Source: Cellulomonas sp. P24 (GTDB lineage: Bacteria; Actinomycetota; Actinomycetes; Actinomycetales; Cellulomonadaceae). From it: DNA of 64,000 nucleotides. The notes beneath the pieces were generated by a model, which was given only the letters and a program-made list of their open reading frames with translations, made no database searches and was not told where the DNA came from. The position numbers and the translations under genes were made by a program. Positions 1-7,773 of the stretch are shown in pieces (the stretch's first letter is position 1; each line of letters begins with the position of its first letter). Location: contig NZ_JAJDFX010000002.1 of the NCBI RefSeq assembly GCF_024704385.1, positions 2,418,001 to 2,482,000 on the forward strand, read 5' to 3'.

Positions 1-1
1 T

Positions 2-298
2 CTCCGCCTCGGCAAGGACCGCGCCGACCTCAAGCTCCCGTCGGGGGTCCCGTTGAAGATCGTCTCGGGCAGCTCGTCGATCGAGATGGACGGCAGCGGG
101 GCGATCAAGCTCTCCGGGACGACGATCGCCCTCAAGGCCGAGCAGGGTGTGACGATCGAGGGCATGGACGTGACCGCGAAGGCGACGGCGAAGCTCGCCG
201 CATCCGGCGCGCAGGTCGAGGTCAAGGGCAGCGCGACCACGACCATCGAGTCCTCGGGCGTCACGGCCGTCAAGGGAGCGATGGTGCAGATCAACTGA
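2..298 (+). CDS. eCIS spike / baseplate protein V (VgrG- or Pvc8-like), C-terminal fragment
   Basis: The gene enters from the left edge, so only its last 98 residues are visible. They are Gly/Ser/Thr/Val rich with a short-period alternating pattern (VSGSSSIEMDGSGAIKLSG, then TIALKAEQGVTIEG), typical of the triple-stranded beta-helix needle at the C-terminus of gp5/VgrG/Pvc8 spikes. An internal ATG at 53 is not the real start because the frame is open to base 2. Its stop overlaps the next start (TGATG), and the following genes are gp25-, J- and I-like baseplate proteins, which fixes the role as the central spike of a contractile injection particle. The visible part has no cargo domain. The family call rests mainly on context and fold pattern. 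Confidence 0.75.
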   Translation, partial: LRLGKDRADLKLPSGVPLKIVSGSSSIEMDGSGAIKLSGTTIALKAEQGVTIEGMDVTAKATAKLAASGAQVEVKGSATTTIESSGVTAVKGAMVQIN

Positions 299-741
299 TG
301 GCTACCTCCAGCCCGAACCCCCTCGCCGGAACCACGGGACGCGACGCGTCCTTCATCGGTCGCGGCTTCAGCTGGCCCCTCGAGGTCGACCATCGCGGCG
401 CGATCCGGTTGACCGAGGGCGTCGCCGACCTCGACCGGTCGATCCGTGTGGTGCTGCTGACCGCACCCGGCGAGCGCGTCATGCGCCCGCAGTTCGGCTG
501 CCGGATCTGGGACCTGCTGTTCGAGCCCGTGACCCCGAACCTGCTCGGCCTGATCTCCGAGGCGGTCCGTGAGGCTCTCGCCCAGTGGGAGCCGCGCGTG
601 GAGGTCGAGGACGTCGAGCCCGTGCAGGACGACGACGACGGCGGGCTCGTCCGGATCCTCATCCGCTACCGCGTCAAGGCGACGAACGACCGCCGCAACC
701 TCGTCTACCCCTTCTACGTGATCCCGCGTGAGGACACCTGA
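298..741 (+). CDS. gp25/GPW-like baseplate wedge protein (Pvc9/Afp9-like)
   Basis: A 147-residue protein with the GPW_gp25 pattern: a negatively charged strand-helix core (GVADLDRSIRVVLLTAPGERVMRPQFGCRIWDLLFEP) leading to a conserved R-x-P-x-F-G-C segment near residues 60-68, then a helix and a final strand ending in YPFYVI. Related wedge subunits join the sheath to the baseplate in T4 phage, T6SS (TssE) and eCIS particles. Length is normal for the family. The ATG overlaps the spike gene's stop, and its own stop TGA shares an A with the next ATG, so translation is probably coupled. No tail-fibre or regulatory features are visible in it. Confidence 0.88.
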   Translation: MATSSPNPLAGTTGRDASFIGRGFSWPLEVDHRGAIRLTEGVADLDRSIRVVLLTAPGERVMRPQFGCRIWDLLFEPVTPNLLGLISEAVREALAQWEPRVEVEDVEPVQDDDDGGLVRILIRYRVKATNDRRNLVYPFYVIPREDT

Positions 742-2687
742 TGCCGATCCCTCCCCCGAACCTCGACGACCGGTCCTTCCAGGACATCGTCGACGAGACC
801 AAGCGCCTGATCCCCCGGTTCACGCCCGAGTGGACGAACCACAACGTCTCCGACCCCGGGGTCGCGCTGATCGAGCTCTTCGCCTGGATGAGCGAGATGG
901 TGCTCTTCCGGGTGAACCAGGTACCTGAGCGGTTGTACGTGCACTTCCTCAACCTCGCCGGGATCGAGCCGTTCCCGCCGTCGGTCGCCCGCACGGACGT
1001 GACGTTCTGGCTCTCCGCCCCCGCCATCCAGCCCCTCACCATCCCCGGCGGTACCGAGCTCACGACGTCGACGTCGGCGACGGACGCCGTGATCTTCTCC
1101 ACCGAGCACGACGCGGTGGTGGCGCCGCCACGGCTGCACGCCGCGCACTCGACGCGTGCGCGCGACGAGCAGACCGTCGACGGCTGGGAGGACCTGACCT
1201 ACCCGGGCAGTGCGCTGACGTGCTTCACCTCGACGCCGGTGCAGGTCGGCGACGCGACGCTGTTCGGCTTCGCGGAGTCGCTCGCCGGGGCCGCGCTGCG
1301 GCTCACCGTGGAGGCGACGGCCCAGGGGATCGGCGTCGACCCGGCGAACCCGCCGTTGGCCTGGGAGGTCTGGACGGGTGAGTCGTGGACGCCGGTCCGG
1401 GTGCAGCGCGACAGCACCGGCGGGTTGAACCGCAACGGCGAGGTCGTCCTGCTGATCCCGCAGGCGCACGCCTCGCTCATGCTCGCCGGGACCGTCGCCT
1501 ACTGGTTGCGGGTGCGCCTGACCAACCCCGCGCCCGGGCAGCCGACGTACCAGGCGTCCCCGCGCCTCGAGTCCCTGAAGGCGGACGTCATCGGGCTCAC
1601 GGTCTCCGCCGAGCACGCGACGACCGTCGGGCCGGAGAACCTCGGCCGCTCGACCGGTGTCCCGGCGCAGCAGTTCCGGGTCGGGTCGATCCCGGTCGCG
1701 GCGCGTCGCGAGAGCGAGGTCGTCCGGGTGGTCGCGACCGAGGGGACGACGACCTGGACCGAGGTCGAGGACTTCTCCGCCTCCGGCCCGGAGGACCGTC
1801 ACGTCGTCTGGGAGTCGTCGACCGGGGTCGTCCGGTTCGGGCCGCGCGTGCGCTACCCCGACGGCACGGTCCGCCAGCACGGCGCGATCCCGCCGGACGG
1901 CGCGCTGATCCAGGTCACCGGGTACCGGCACGGCGGCGGTGCCGCGGGCAACGTCGGGGCACGCACGCTGACGAACCTGCGCTCGACCCTGCCGTTCGTC
2001 TCGAGCGTTGTGAACCTGGCGCCCGCCGTCGGCGGGGTGGATGCGGAGACGGTCGAGGAGGCCAAGATCCGTGGTCCGCTGTCGCTGCGCACCGGGCAGC
2101 GTGCCGTGACGGCCGGGGACTTCGAGCGGTTGACCCGGGAGACCTCGGTCGAGGTCGCCCGCGCGCGGTGCCTGGTGGGCACCGAGACGCACAACGGTGC
2201 GGTGCGGGTGCTCGTCGTCCCGCAGGTGCGCACGGATCCCCGGACTCACAAGATCGACGACTTCGCGCTGTCCGAGCCGCTGCTGCGCGCGATCTGCGAG
2301 GTCCTCGAGGAACGCCGGTGCGTCGGGGTCGCGGTCGAGGTCGGCACGCCGTTCTACCAGGGCGTGAGCGTGGCCGCCCTGGTGCGGGCGCTGCCCGGGC
2401 GCCCGGCGGCCCTCGTGCGGCAGCGGGTGCTGGACGTCGTCGACCGCTACATCAACCCGGTCACCGGTGGTCCGACGGGCACGGGGTGGCCGTTCGACAC
2501 CGACATCACCGCCGCCGAGATCGCCCAGCTCCTCGAGGTGGTCGAGGGCGTCGAGCGGGTCGAGGAGGTGCAGCTCTTCGAGTACGACCTGCGCACGGGG
2601 CGGCGCCTGGGTAGCGGACGTGATGTCCTGCACCCGGAGTCGCACACGCTGTTCCTGTCGGCCGAGCACCGGGTGGTCGTCCGATGA
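741..2687 (+). CDS. Putative baseplate assembly protein, J-like (Pvc11/Afp11-like)
   Basis: A 648-residue protein starting MPIPPPNLDDRSFQDIVDE, followed by a segment ending DPGVALIELFAWMSEM. That opening is characteristic of the 'putative baseplate assembly protein' family found in eCIS and related tail-like systems. The C-terminal part (about residues 430-640) resembles baseplate J wedge proteins, with VEEAKIRGPLSLRTGQRAVT and a final helix and strand region. It is expected to form the baseplate wedge ring around the spike. It is ATGA-overlapped with the gp25-like gene, in the usual eCIS order spike, wedge, J, I. Length fits this family and no frameshift is seen. Confidence 0.88.
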   Translation: MPIPPPNLDDRSFQDIVDETKRLIPRFTPEWTNHNVSDPGVALIELFAWMSEMVLFRVNQVPERLYVHFLNLAGIEPFPPSVARTDVTFWLSAPAIQPLTIPGGTELTTSTSATDAVIFSTEHDAVVAPPRLHAAHSTRARDEQTVDGWEDLTYPGSALTCFTSTPVQVGDATLFGFAESLAGAALRLTVEATAQGIGVDPANPPLAWEVWTGESWTPVRVQRDSTGGLNRNGEVVLLIPQAHASLMLAGTVAYWLRVRLTNPAPGQPTYQASPRLESLKADVIGLTVSAEHATTVGPENLGRSTGVPAQQFRVGSIPVAARRESEVVRVVATEGTTTWTEVEDFSASGPEDRHVVWESSTGVVRFGPRVRYPDGTVRQHGAIPPDGALIQVTGYRHGGGAAGNVGARTLTNLRSTLPFVSSVVNLAPAVGGVDAETVEEAKIRGPLSLRTGQRAVTAGDFERLTRETSVEVARARCLVGTETHNGAVRVLVVPQVRTDPRTHKIDDFALSEPLLRAICEVLEERRCVGVAVEVGTPFYQGVSVAALVRALPGRPAALVRQRVLDVVDRYINPVTGGPTGTGWPFDTDITAAEIAQLLEVVEGVERVEEVQLFEYDLRTGRRLGSGRDVLHPESHTLFLSAEHRVVVR

Positions 2688-2750
2688 CGCGCGCGCTCGA
2701 CGTCCGGTGCGCCGGACGGTCCGCGCTGCCGCCCGTCTACGGGGGTTCCC

Positions 2751-3296
2751 GTGAGACGTGACCAGTGGCTGCTCAACCAGCTCCCCGTCGGGATGCTGAG
2801 CGACGACTTCTTCACCCGGTTCGTGTCGATCTTCCAGGAGGAGGCCGCCACGCTCCTCGCGCACGGCGACAACCTCCCGCACCTGGCCGACCCGACCGTC
2901 GCACCGTTGCCGATGGTGCGCTGGATGGCGGACTGGATCGGGCTCGACGGCATCGACCCCGGTCTGCCGGACGGGACCCAGCGTCGGCTCGTCACGACGG
3001 CCGCGCGCACGCTCCGGCGTCGGGGCACGCCCGGCGCGCTGCGGGGGTTCCTCGAGCTGTTCAGCGGAGGCCCGGCCGAGGTCACCGACGGGGGCGGCGT
3101 GTGGCGTGAGGGCGAGGCACCGGCCGATCACGCCTGGGTCGTCATGCGTGTCGCGTCGACGGGTGGGCTGCCGGACGAGGCCTTCGTCTCGCTGATCGCC
3201 GACCACGTGCCGGCGCACGTGCGGGCCGAGCTGTGGGTCGACGACCGGCAGATCTGGCCGCAGCCCGGGGCCGAGGAGAGGATCCGTCGTGGCTGA
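2751..3296 (+). CDS. Phage tail protein I-like baseplate component (Pvc12/Afp12-like)
   Basis: A 181-residue protein starting at GTG (MRRDQWLLNQLP). It has the usual layout of the TIGR02242-type tail protein: a short N-terminal arm, a helix (DDFFTRFVSIFQEEAATLL), a DNLPHLADP element near residue 42, then WMADWIG and the R-R-x-G-T-P-G-A-L-R motif near residues 90-97. The family packs against the J-like protein at the baseplate periphery. The 63-nt gap after the J gene holds a 25-codon ATGA-coupled frame (2684-2761) that is probably not a gene; the TIGR02242-like N-terminus is already complete from GTG 2751. The gene overlaps the next by 8 nt. Confidence 0.85.
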   Translation: MRRDQWLLNQLPVGMLSDDFFTRFVSIFQEEAATLLAHGDNLPHLADPTVAPLPMVRWMADWIGLDGIDPGLPDGTQRRLVTTAARTLRRRGTPGALRGFLELFSGGPAEVTDGGGVWREGEAPADHAWVVMRVASTGGLPDEAFVSLIADHVPAHVRAELWVDDRQIWPQPGAEERIRRG

Positions 3297-4014
3297 TCCG
3301 TCGCCGCTCCCGTCCTCCGTTCCCGCCGCACCACAGGAGACCACCGTGCCTCACGAGACCGCCCCTGTCGGGGAGAGCGCGCTCCCTCAGCAGAGCGCGG
3401 TGCCGTCGGAGAACGCGGTGCCGTTCGGCACCACGGCGCCGCTGGAGGCCACCGTGCCCTTGCAGCCCGCTGTGCCTCCGCAGCCCGGTGTGATCCGTGA
3501 CAGTGTCCTGCCCCACGGCCCCGGCTCGCCGCGGGTCCCGGGCGCCCCAGCGATCACCGTGCCCGACGCCCCGGCCGAGATGACGATCGTCTGTCCCGAG
3601 TGCGGGGCGCCGTCCACCGTGGCGCTGGCACGGCGCGACGCCGACGACTTCTGCCCGATCTGCGACTACCCGCTGTTCTGGGCGCGTCCGCAGGACCGGA
3701 AGGGCGGCGGGGAGGACGGCGCCGACGACGCACGCTGGCGGTCACCCGGCGCGTCCGGCGCCTCGCTGATCGCGACGGTCCCGTGCCCGGTGTGCCGCGA
3801 GCTCAACGTGCCGTCGGCCGTGGTGTGCGTCCGGTGCGGTGCCGACATGAACCCGCCGCCGCCACCCGAGCCGGAACCCGTGCCGGCGCCGGAGCCTGCC
3901 CCCGTGCCGCAGGAGATCCGCGAGCCCGACCCGGCCGAGCCGTTCCCGTGGTGGTGGTTCGCGACGGTGATCGCGATGGTGGGTGTCGCCTGGTACGTCA
4001 GCATCCGGTACTGA
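3289..4014 (+). CDS. Double zinc-ribbon, C-terminally membrane-anchored protein of the eCIS operon
   Basis: A 241-residue protein read from GTG 3289, overlapping the tail protein I gene. Residues 1-95 are low-complexity Pro/Val/Ala with a loosely repeated A/T-V-P spacing. Two CxxC...CxxC zinc ribbons follow: CPECGAPS with CPICDYPL (about 103-124) and CPVCRELN with CVRCGADM (about 166-187). A Pro/Glu tract (EPEPVPAPEPAPVP) leads to one C-terminal helix, WWWFATVIAMVGVAWYVSI, with only two residues after it. This suggests a tail-anchored protein with a long cytosolic part. Zinc-ribbon proteins occur in actinobacterial eCIS clusters but the role is unknown. The operon position suggests that it links the baseplate to the membrane, which is an inference. 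Confidence 0.8.
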   Translation: MADPSPLPSSVPAAPQETTVPHETAPVGESALPQQSAVPSENAVPFGTTAPLEATVPLQPAVPPQPGVIRDSVLPHGPGSPRVPGAPAITVPDAPAEMTIVCPECGAPSTVALARRDADDFCPICDYPLFWARPQDRKGGGEDGADDARWRSPGASGASLIATVPCPVCRELNVPSAVVCVRCGADMNPPPPPEPEPVPAPEPAPVPQEIREPDPAEPFPWWWFATVIAMVGVAWYVSIRY

Positions 4015-4114
4015 CCGTACGGGTGGTCCGGGTCGGCATGCAGATGAGCCTGGGGCGACCCGACCGGGCGGACGGTCGGCAACGGAGCTAGCCTGAAGAA
4101 CGAGGTGATGCCCT

Positions 4115-4930
4115 GTGCGCTCGTCTCGTATCCGTGACGCCGCCGTCGCCGGTTCGTTCTACCCGGGCGACCCTGAGGTGCTGCGCGTCACCGTGGACCG
4201 GCTGCTCGCCGACGCCCCGCTGTCGCCCGACGGGGCACCGACCCCCCGAGCGGTGATCGTGCCGCACGCCGGGTACATCTACTCGGGCTCCACCGCGGCC
4301 CTGGCCTACGCGCGGGTCGCGCGGGGGAGGGACGCGATCCGGCGGGTCGTGCTGATCGGCCCGACGCACCGGGTGGCGGTGCGCGGGGTCGCCCTGCCCG
4401 GGGCGGACGGCTTCCGGACGCCGCTGGGCGTGCTCCCCGTCGCGGAGGAGTGGGCCGAGGAGCGCCTCGCCGGTGTTCCGGCGGCGTGCATCTACGCGGA
4501 GACCCACCAGTGGGAGCACTCCGTCGAGGTCCAGCTGCCGTTCCTGCAGCGCACCCTCGGCGACGTCGAGATCGTCCCCCTGCTCGCCGGGGACGCGACG
4601 GGCGACGAGGTCGCCGACGTGATCGACGCGCTGTCGGACGAGCCGGGGACGCTCGTCGTGATCAGCTCGGACCTGTCGCACTACCTGCCCTACGAGGAGG
4701 CGCGCCGCGTCGACGCGCAGACGATCGCGCAGATCGGCGCGCTCGACGGGCCCCTGGACCACCTGCAGGCATGCGGAGCGACCCCGGTCAACGGCCTGCT
4801 CGTCGCCGCACGCCGGCACGGCCTGCGTCCCGAGCTCCTGGGCGCGTGCAGCTCCGGGGACACCGCCGGGGACCGGGAGAGGGTCGTCGGCTACTGCGCC
4901 TTCGCGTTCGACGAGGACGACGATGGCTAG
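4115..4930 (+). CDS. amrB: AmmeMemoRadiSam system protein B (MEMO1 family)
   Basis: A 271-residue MEMO1-family protein. It opens with IRDAAVAGSFYPGDPEVL, the standard AmmeMemoSam_B N-terminus, followed by PHAGYIYSGSTAALAY, HRVAVRGVALP, HQWEHSVEVQLPFLQ and SSDLSHYLPYEEA. The conserved His residues in those segments correspond to the metal or dioxygenase-like pocket of the family. The start is GTG 4115, preceded by GAGG at 4102-4105, with a TAGCCT -10-like hexamer at 4089-4094. It overlaps the AMMECR1 gene, so the three-gene set is complete and coupled. The chemistry of the trio is not established. Its position directly behind eCIS baseplate genes is unusual. Confidence 0.9.
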   Translation: MRSSRIRDAAVAGSFYPGDPEVLRVTVDRLLADAPLSPDGAPTPRAVIVPHAGYIYSGSTAALAYARVARGRDAIRRVVLIGPTHRVAVRGVALPGADGFRTPLGVLPVAEEWAEERLAGVPAACIYAETHQWEHSVEVQLPFLQRTLGDVEIVPLLAGDATGDEVADVIDALSDEPGTLVVISSDLSHYLPYEEARRVDAQTIAQIGALDGPLDHLQACGATPVNGLLVAARRHGLRPELLGACSSGDTAGDRERVVGYCAFAFDEDDDG

Positions 4931-5666
4931 GTGCCGGGCGTCGACGCGCGACGCGGCGGTCGAGATCTCACCCGCCGCCGTCGATCAGCCCGCTGTGGCC
5001 GAGCAGCCCGCTGCGGTCGATCGACCTGCTGTGGCCGATCGGCCTGCCGCGACGGTGCCGTCCGCGGACAGCGTCGTGCCCGACGACGCAGGTGACCTGC
5101 TGCTGCCCGTCGCCCGCGAGGCCATCGCCCGGTCGCTCGGGATGACGACCCCCGGCACGGAGACGGGGGTCGCACGTGCCGAGACGTTCCCGTCGTGGGT
5201 GCTCGAGCCCGGAGCCAGCTTCGTCACCCTGACGAAGGGCGGCCGGCTCCGCGGGTGCATCGGGTCGCCCGTCGCCCAGCGGCCGCTGCTGGACGACGTG
5301 CGCGCCAACGCGGTCGCGGCCGCGAGCCGGGACCCGAGGTTCGTGCCGATGGAGCCGGCCGAGCTCCCGGTCGTCGCGATCGAGGTCTCGGTCCTCTCCG
5401 CGCCGCAACCCCTGCCGGTCGGCAGCCTCGAGGAGTGCTACGCCGCGCTACGACCAGGAGTCGACGGTGTGATCGTGGAGATGGGGGACTGGAACCGGGC
5501 GTTGTTCCTGCCCCAGGTGTGGGACGAGGTGCCGGACCCCGTGCAGTTCCTCGGGCACCTGTGGCGCAAGGCCGGCGTCGCCCCGGGTGTCTGGTACGAG
5601 GGCACGACGGTGCAGACGTTCACGGTCCGAGCCTGGCACGAGGGGCCCGACGGGTCGGAGGGGTGA
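4923..5666 (+). CDS. amrA: AmmeMemoRadiSam system protein A (AMMECR1 domain)
   Basis: A 247-residue protein whose residues about 55-240 are an AMMECR1 domain: LLLPVAREAIARSLG, then FVTLTKGGRLRGCIGSP (the conserved L-R-G-C-I-G motif), DPRFVPMEPAELP, IEVSVLS and the terminal WRKAGV region. Residues 1-50 are an extra low-complexity arm with repeated A-V-D/A-Q/R-P units (AVDQPAVAEQPAAVDRPAV) absent from typical members. The ATG overlaps the MEMO1 stop by 8 nt and the stop overlaps the radical SAM start, so the trio is one transcription unit. AMMECR1 proteins have no proven activity. The arm could tether it to a partner, by analogy with the Pro-rich arm on the next protein. Confidence 0.9.
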   Translation: MARCRASTRDAAVEISPAAVDQPAVAEQPAAVDRPAVADRPAATVPSADSVVPDDAGDLLLPVAREAIARSLGMTTPGTETGVARAETFPSWVLEPGASFVTLTKGGRLRGCIGSPVAQRPLLDDVRANAVAAASRDPRFVPMEPAELPVVAIEVSVLSAPQPLPVGSLEECYAALRPGVDGVIVEMGDWNRALFLPQVWDEVPDPVQFLGHLWRKAGVAPGVWYEGTTVQTFTVRAWHEGPDGSEG

Positions 5667-6868
5667 GAGACGTGCGCGACGACGACCTGCTGGTGCCCTC
5701 GGCGTCCCCCGGCGACGAGGCGGAGGTGCCCGAGCCCGAGCCCGAGCCCCACGTGGAGCCTGAGCCCGACGTGGAGCCTGCGCCTGACGTCGAGACGTGG
5801 CCCGACGCCCCGACGGCCCGGTGGTGGACGGCGCTGGACGACGGGCGGCTGCAGTGCGACCTGTGCCCGCGACGCTGCCGGCTGCACCCCGGGCAGCGGG
5901 GGTTCTGCTTCGTGCGCGCCCGCGACGGCGACCGGATGGTGCTGACCACGTACGGGCGGAGCTCCGGCTTCGCGATCGACCCGGTGGAGAAGAAGCCGCT
6001 CGCGCACTTCTACCCGGGGACCGCGGTGCTGTCGTTCGGCACCGCGGGCTGCAACCTCAACTGCCGGTTCTGCCAGAACTGGGACATTTCCAAGTCCCGC
6101 GAGTGGGACCGGCTGGCCGCGATCGCGTCCCCTGACGGCATCGCCCGGGCCGCCGAGTCCGCCGGCTGCGACTCGGTGGCGTTCACGTACAACGACCCGG
6201 TGATCTTCGCCGAGTACGCGATCGACACTGCCATGGCGTGCCACGAACGTGGCCTGCACGCCATCGCGGTGACTGCCGGCTACATCGCCCCGGTCGCCCG
6301 CGCCGAGTTCTTCGCCCCGATGGACGCCGCGAACATCGACCTCAAGGGGTTCACCGAGGACTTCTACTGGAAGGTGACCGGCTCGCACCTGCGCGACGTG
6401 CTCGACACGATCGTGTGGGTGCACGAGCACACCGACACCTGGGTCGAGCTGACGACTCTGCTCATCCCCGGCCACAACGACGCACCCGACGAGATCGAGC
6501 GGATGAGCCGGTGGATCCTCGCCGAGATCGGTCCCGACGTGCCGCTGCACTTCTCGGCGTTCCACCCCGATTTCAAGATGCTCGACGTGCCGCCGACGCC
6601 TGCCTCGACGTTGCGCACCGCGCGAGCCACCGCGCTCGACGTCGGTCTGCACTTCGTCTACACGGGCAACGTCCACGACCCGTCCGGGGAGACGACCTCG
6701 TGCTCGACGTGCGGCCACGTGCTCATCGAGCGCGACTGGTACGAGATCCTCGCGTACACGGTCACCGCCGACGGCCGCTGCCCGGAGTGCGGCACCGTCG
6801 TGCCGGGCCGGTTCGGCACCGCCGTCGGCCACTGGGGGCGGCGCTCCCTGCCGGTACGGATCGCGTGA
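5663..6868 (+). CDS. amrS: AmmeMemoRadiSam system radical SAM enzyme
   Basis: A 401-residue protein from GTG 5663, overlapping the AMMECR1 stop (GTGA). After a Glu/Pro repeat arm (PEPEPEPHVEPEPDVEPAPD, about residues 18-37) comes the N-terminal Cys cluster CDLCPRRCRL and the radical SAM motif CNLNCRFC (Cys 130, 134, 137) that binds the 4Fe-4S cluster and S-adenosylmethionine. VEKKPLAHFYPG, FTYNDPVIFAEY and the LLIPGHNDAPDEI segment are hallmarks of this subfamily. A C-terminal zinc-knuckle pair, CSTCG and CPECG, closes the protein. The substrate is unknown. An upstream in-frame start would lie inside amrA and has no support. Confidence 0.92.
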   Translation: MRDVRDDDLLVPSASPGDEAEVPEPEPEPHVEPEPDVEPAPDVETWPDAPTARWWTALDDGRLQCDLCPRRCRLHPGQRGFCFVRARDGDRMVLTTYGRSSGFAIDPVEKKPLAHFYPGTAVLSFGTAGCNLNCRFCQNWDISKSREWDRLAAIASPDGIARAAESAGCDSVAFTYNDPVIFAEYAIDTAMACHERGLHAIAVTAGYIAPVARAEFFAPMDAANIDLKGFTEDFYWKVTGSHLRDVLDTIVWVHEHTDTWVELTTLLIPGHNDAPDEIERMSRWILAEIGPDVPLHFSAFHPDFKMLDVPPTPASTLRTARATALDVGLHFVYTGNVHDPSGETTSCSTCGHVLIERDWYEILAYTVTADGRCPECGTVVPGRFGTAVGHWGRRSLPVRIA

Positions 6869-6869
6869 C

Positions 6870-6929
6870 CGGTCGGCTGACCTGCCCGGTCGGCTGACCT
6901 GCCCGGTCGGCTGACCTGCCCGGTCGGCC
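6870..6929. repeat. 17-bp tandem repeat, 3.5 copies
   Basis: Directly after the radical SAM stop codon the unit CGGTCGGCTGACCTGCC is repeated exactly three times (6870-6886, 6887-6903, 6904-6920), with a partial fourth copy. Each unit contains the small inverted repeat GGTC-GGCT-GACC. It is non-coding and sits in a 341-nt intergenic stretch. It resembles two other 15-17-bp tandem repeats in this window that also begin shortly after a stop codon. Confidence 0.9.
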
Positions 6930-7209
6930 AGGCCACCCGTTGGGCTCACCTGCCCGGTGCGCGCGCACCGTCCGCAGCGCTACCTGCGACACGGTCTGCG
7001 CCGCGTGCGACGTCCGACGCTCACCGCCGCACCTGGTGCCAATGGTGCGCGTGGTGCGTCAGGGACTTCTCATGCGTCACCCCAGCCACTCGGGCCCCAC
7101 GCGCGGCGCGGCGCGCTGGCCGCGTCCAGATGCCGGGACGAATCGAGGCGTGCGCCACAGGTGGGTGCGCGAACATGACGTGCGACTGCGACTGCGACGG
7201 AGGGGACCG
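6930..7209. other. Intergenic stretch before the 187-residue membrane protein
   Basis: After the tandem repeat this 280-nt stretch has no convincing gene. An open frame runs through it in phase with the downstream membrane protein, but its predicted residues are Arg/Cys/His-rich and look like non-coding GC-rich sequence. A purine-rich ribosome-binding stretch (GGAGGGGAC) immediately before ATG 7210 argues for starting the next gene there. No clear promoter or hairpin was recognised. Confidence 0.5.
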
Positions 7210-7773
7210 ATGACAGAACGGCTCACCGGCGGAACGGGTGCGATCTGGCTGCGCTGGGTCGCGCTGGTGGCCTTCGGCACCGGGTTCGGGTATGTCGAGG
7301 CTGCGGTCGTGACCTACCTGCGTCGGGTCATCGGCTATCACGCCGGGTACCAGGTCGGCGCCCAGAAGGTGTACCTCGACCTCGGGGTGATCTCGTTCGT
7401 CCAGCCGCAGCACTCGGTGCTGGTCGACCCCGTGCTCACGCAGGTGGAGGTCGCCCGGGAGGCGGCGACGATCCTCATGCTCGTGGCGATCGGCATCGTC
7501 GCGGCCGAGACGTGGGGCCGTCGGCTCGCGGCGTTCTTCATCGCCTTCACGGTGTGGGACCTGACGTACTACCTGTTCCTGCGCGTGATCGACGGGTGGC
7601 CGACGAGCCTGCTGGACCAGGACGTGTTCTTCCTGATCCCGGTCACGTGGGTCGGTCCGGTGGCCACCGCGGTGGTCGCGTCGAGCGTCGTACTTGTCGT
7701 CGCATCATGGATGTACATCACAGGAGGGCGACGCCTGACGGCCACCTCGTTCACGGCGCCTACGTCACCGTGA
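7210..7773 (+). CDS. Small multi-pass membrane protein, unknown function
   Basis: A 187-residue protein from ATG 7210 with GGAGGGGAC just upstream. Four or five hydrophobic segments are visible: WLRWVALVAFGTGFGYVEAA (about residues 13-32), a second around TILMLVAIGIVAAETW, LAAFFIAFTVWDLTYYLFL, VFFLIPVTWVGPVATAVVAS and VVLVVASWMYI. Charged loops lie between them. It resembles the unnamed integral membrane proteins often found alone in actinobacteria and bacteria generally. No catalytic motif is evident. It converges with the giant leftward gene and overlaps its stop by 14 nt. It may belong to the eCIS/AmmeMemoRadiSam transcription unit only by proximity. Confidence 0.75.
   Translation: MTERLTGGTGAIWLRWVALVAFGTGFGYVEAAVVTYLRRVIGYHAGYQVGAQKVYLDLGVISFVQPQHSVLVDPVLTQVEVAREAATILMLVAIGIVAAETWGRRLAAFFIAFTVWDLTYYLFLRVIDGWPTSLLDQDVFFLIPVTWVGPVATAVVASSVVLVVASWMYITGGRRLTATSFTAPTSP

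Noticed and set aside
2684-2761. 25-codon frame (MTRALDVRC...) ATGA-coupled to the J-like gene
   Set aside because: Positioned like a coupled gene but has no recognisable feature, and the following tail protein is complete from its own GTG. Probably chance.
714-3344. Long minus-strand open frame opposite the baseplate genes
   Set aside because: Arg/Pro/His-rich translation with no domain; it is the antisense shadow of well-supported baseplate genes in GC-rich DNA. The same applies to the long antisense frames at 19592-23671, 28976-31696, 32080-34857 and 47233-51828.
4017-4080. Imperfect inverted repeat between the zinc-ribbon and MEMO1 genes
   Set aside because: Arms beginning GACCGT and ending ACGGTC pair only partly across a long loop; too weak to call a terminator.
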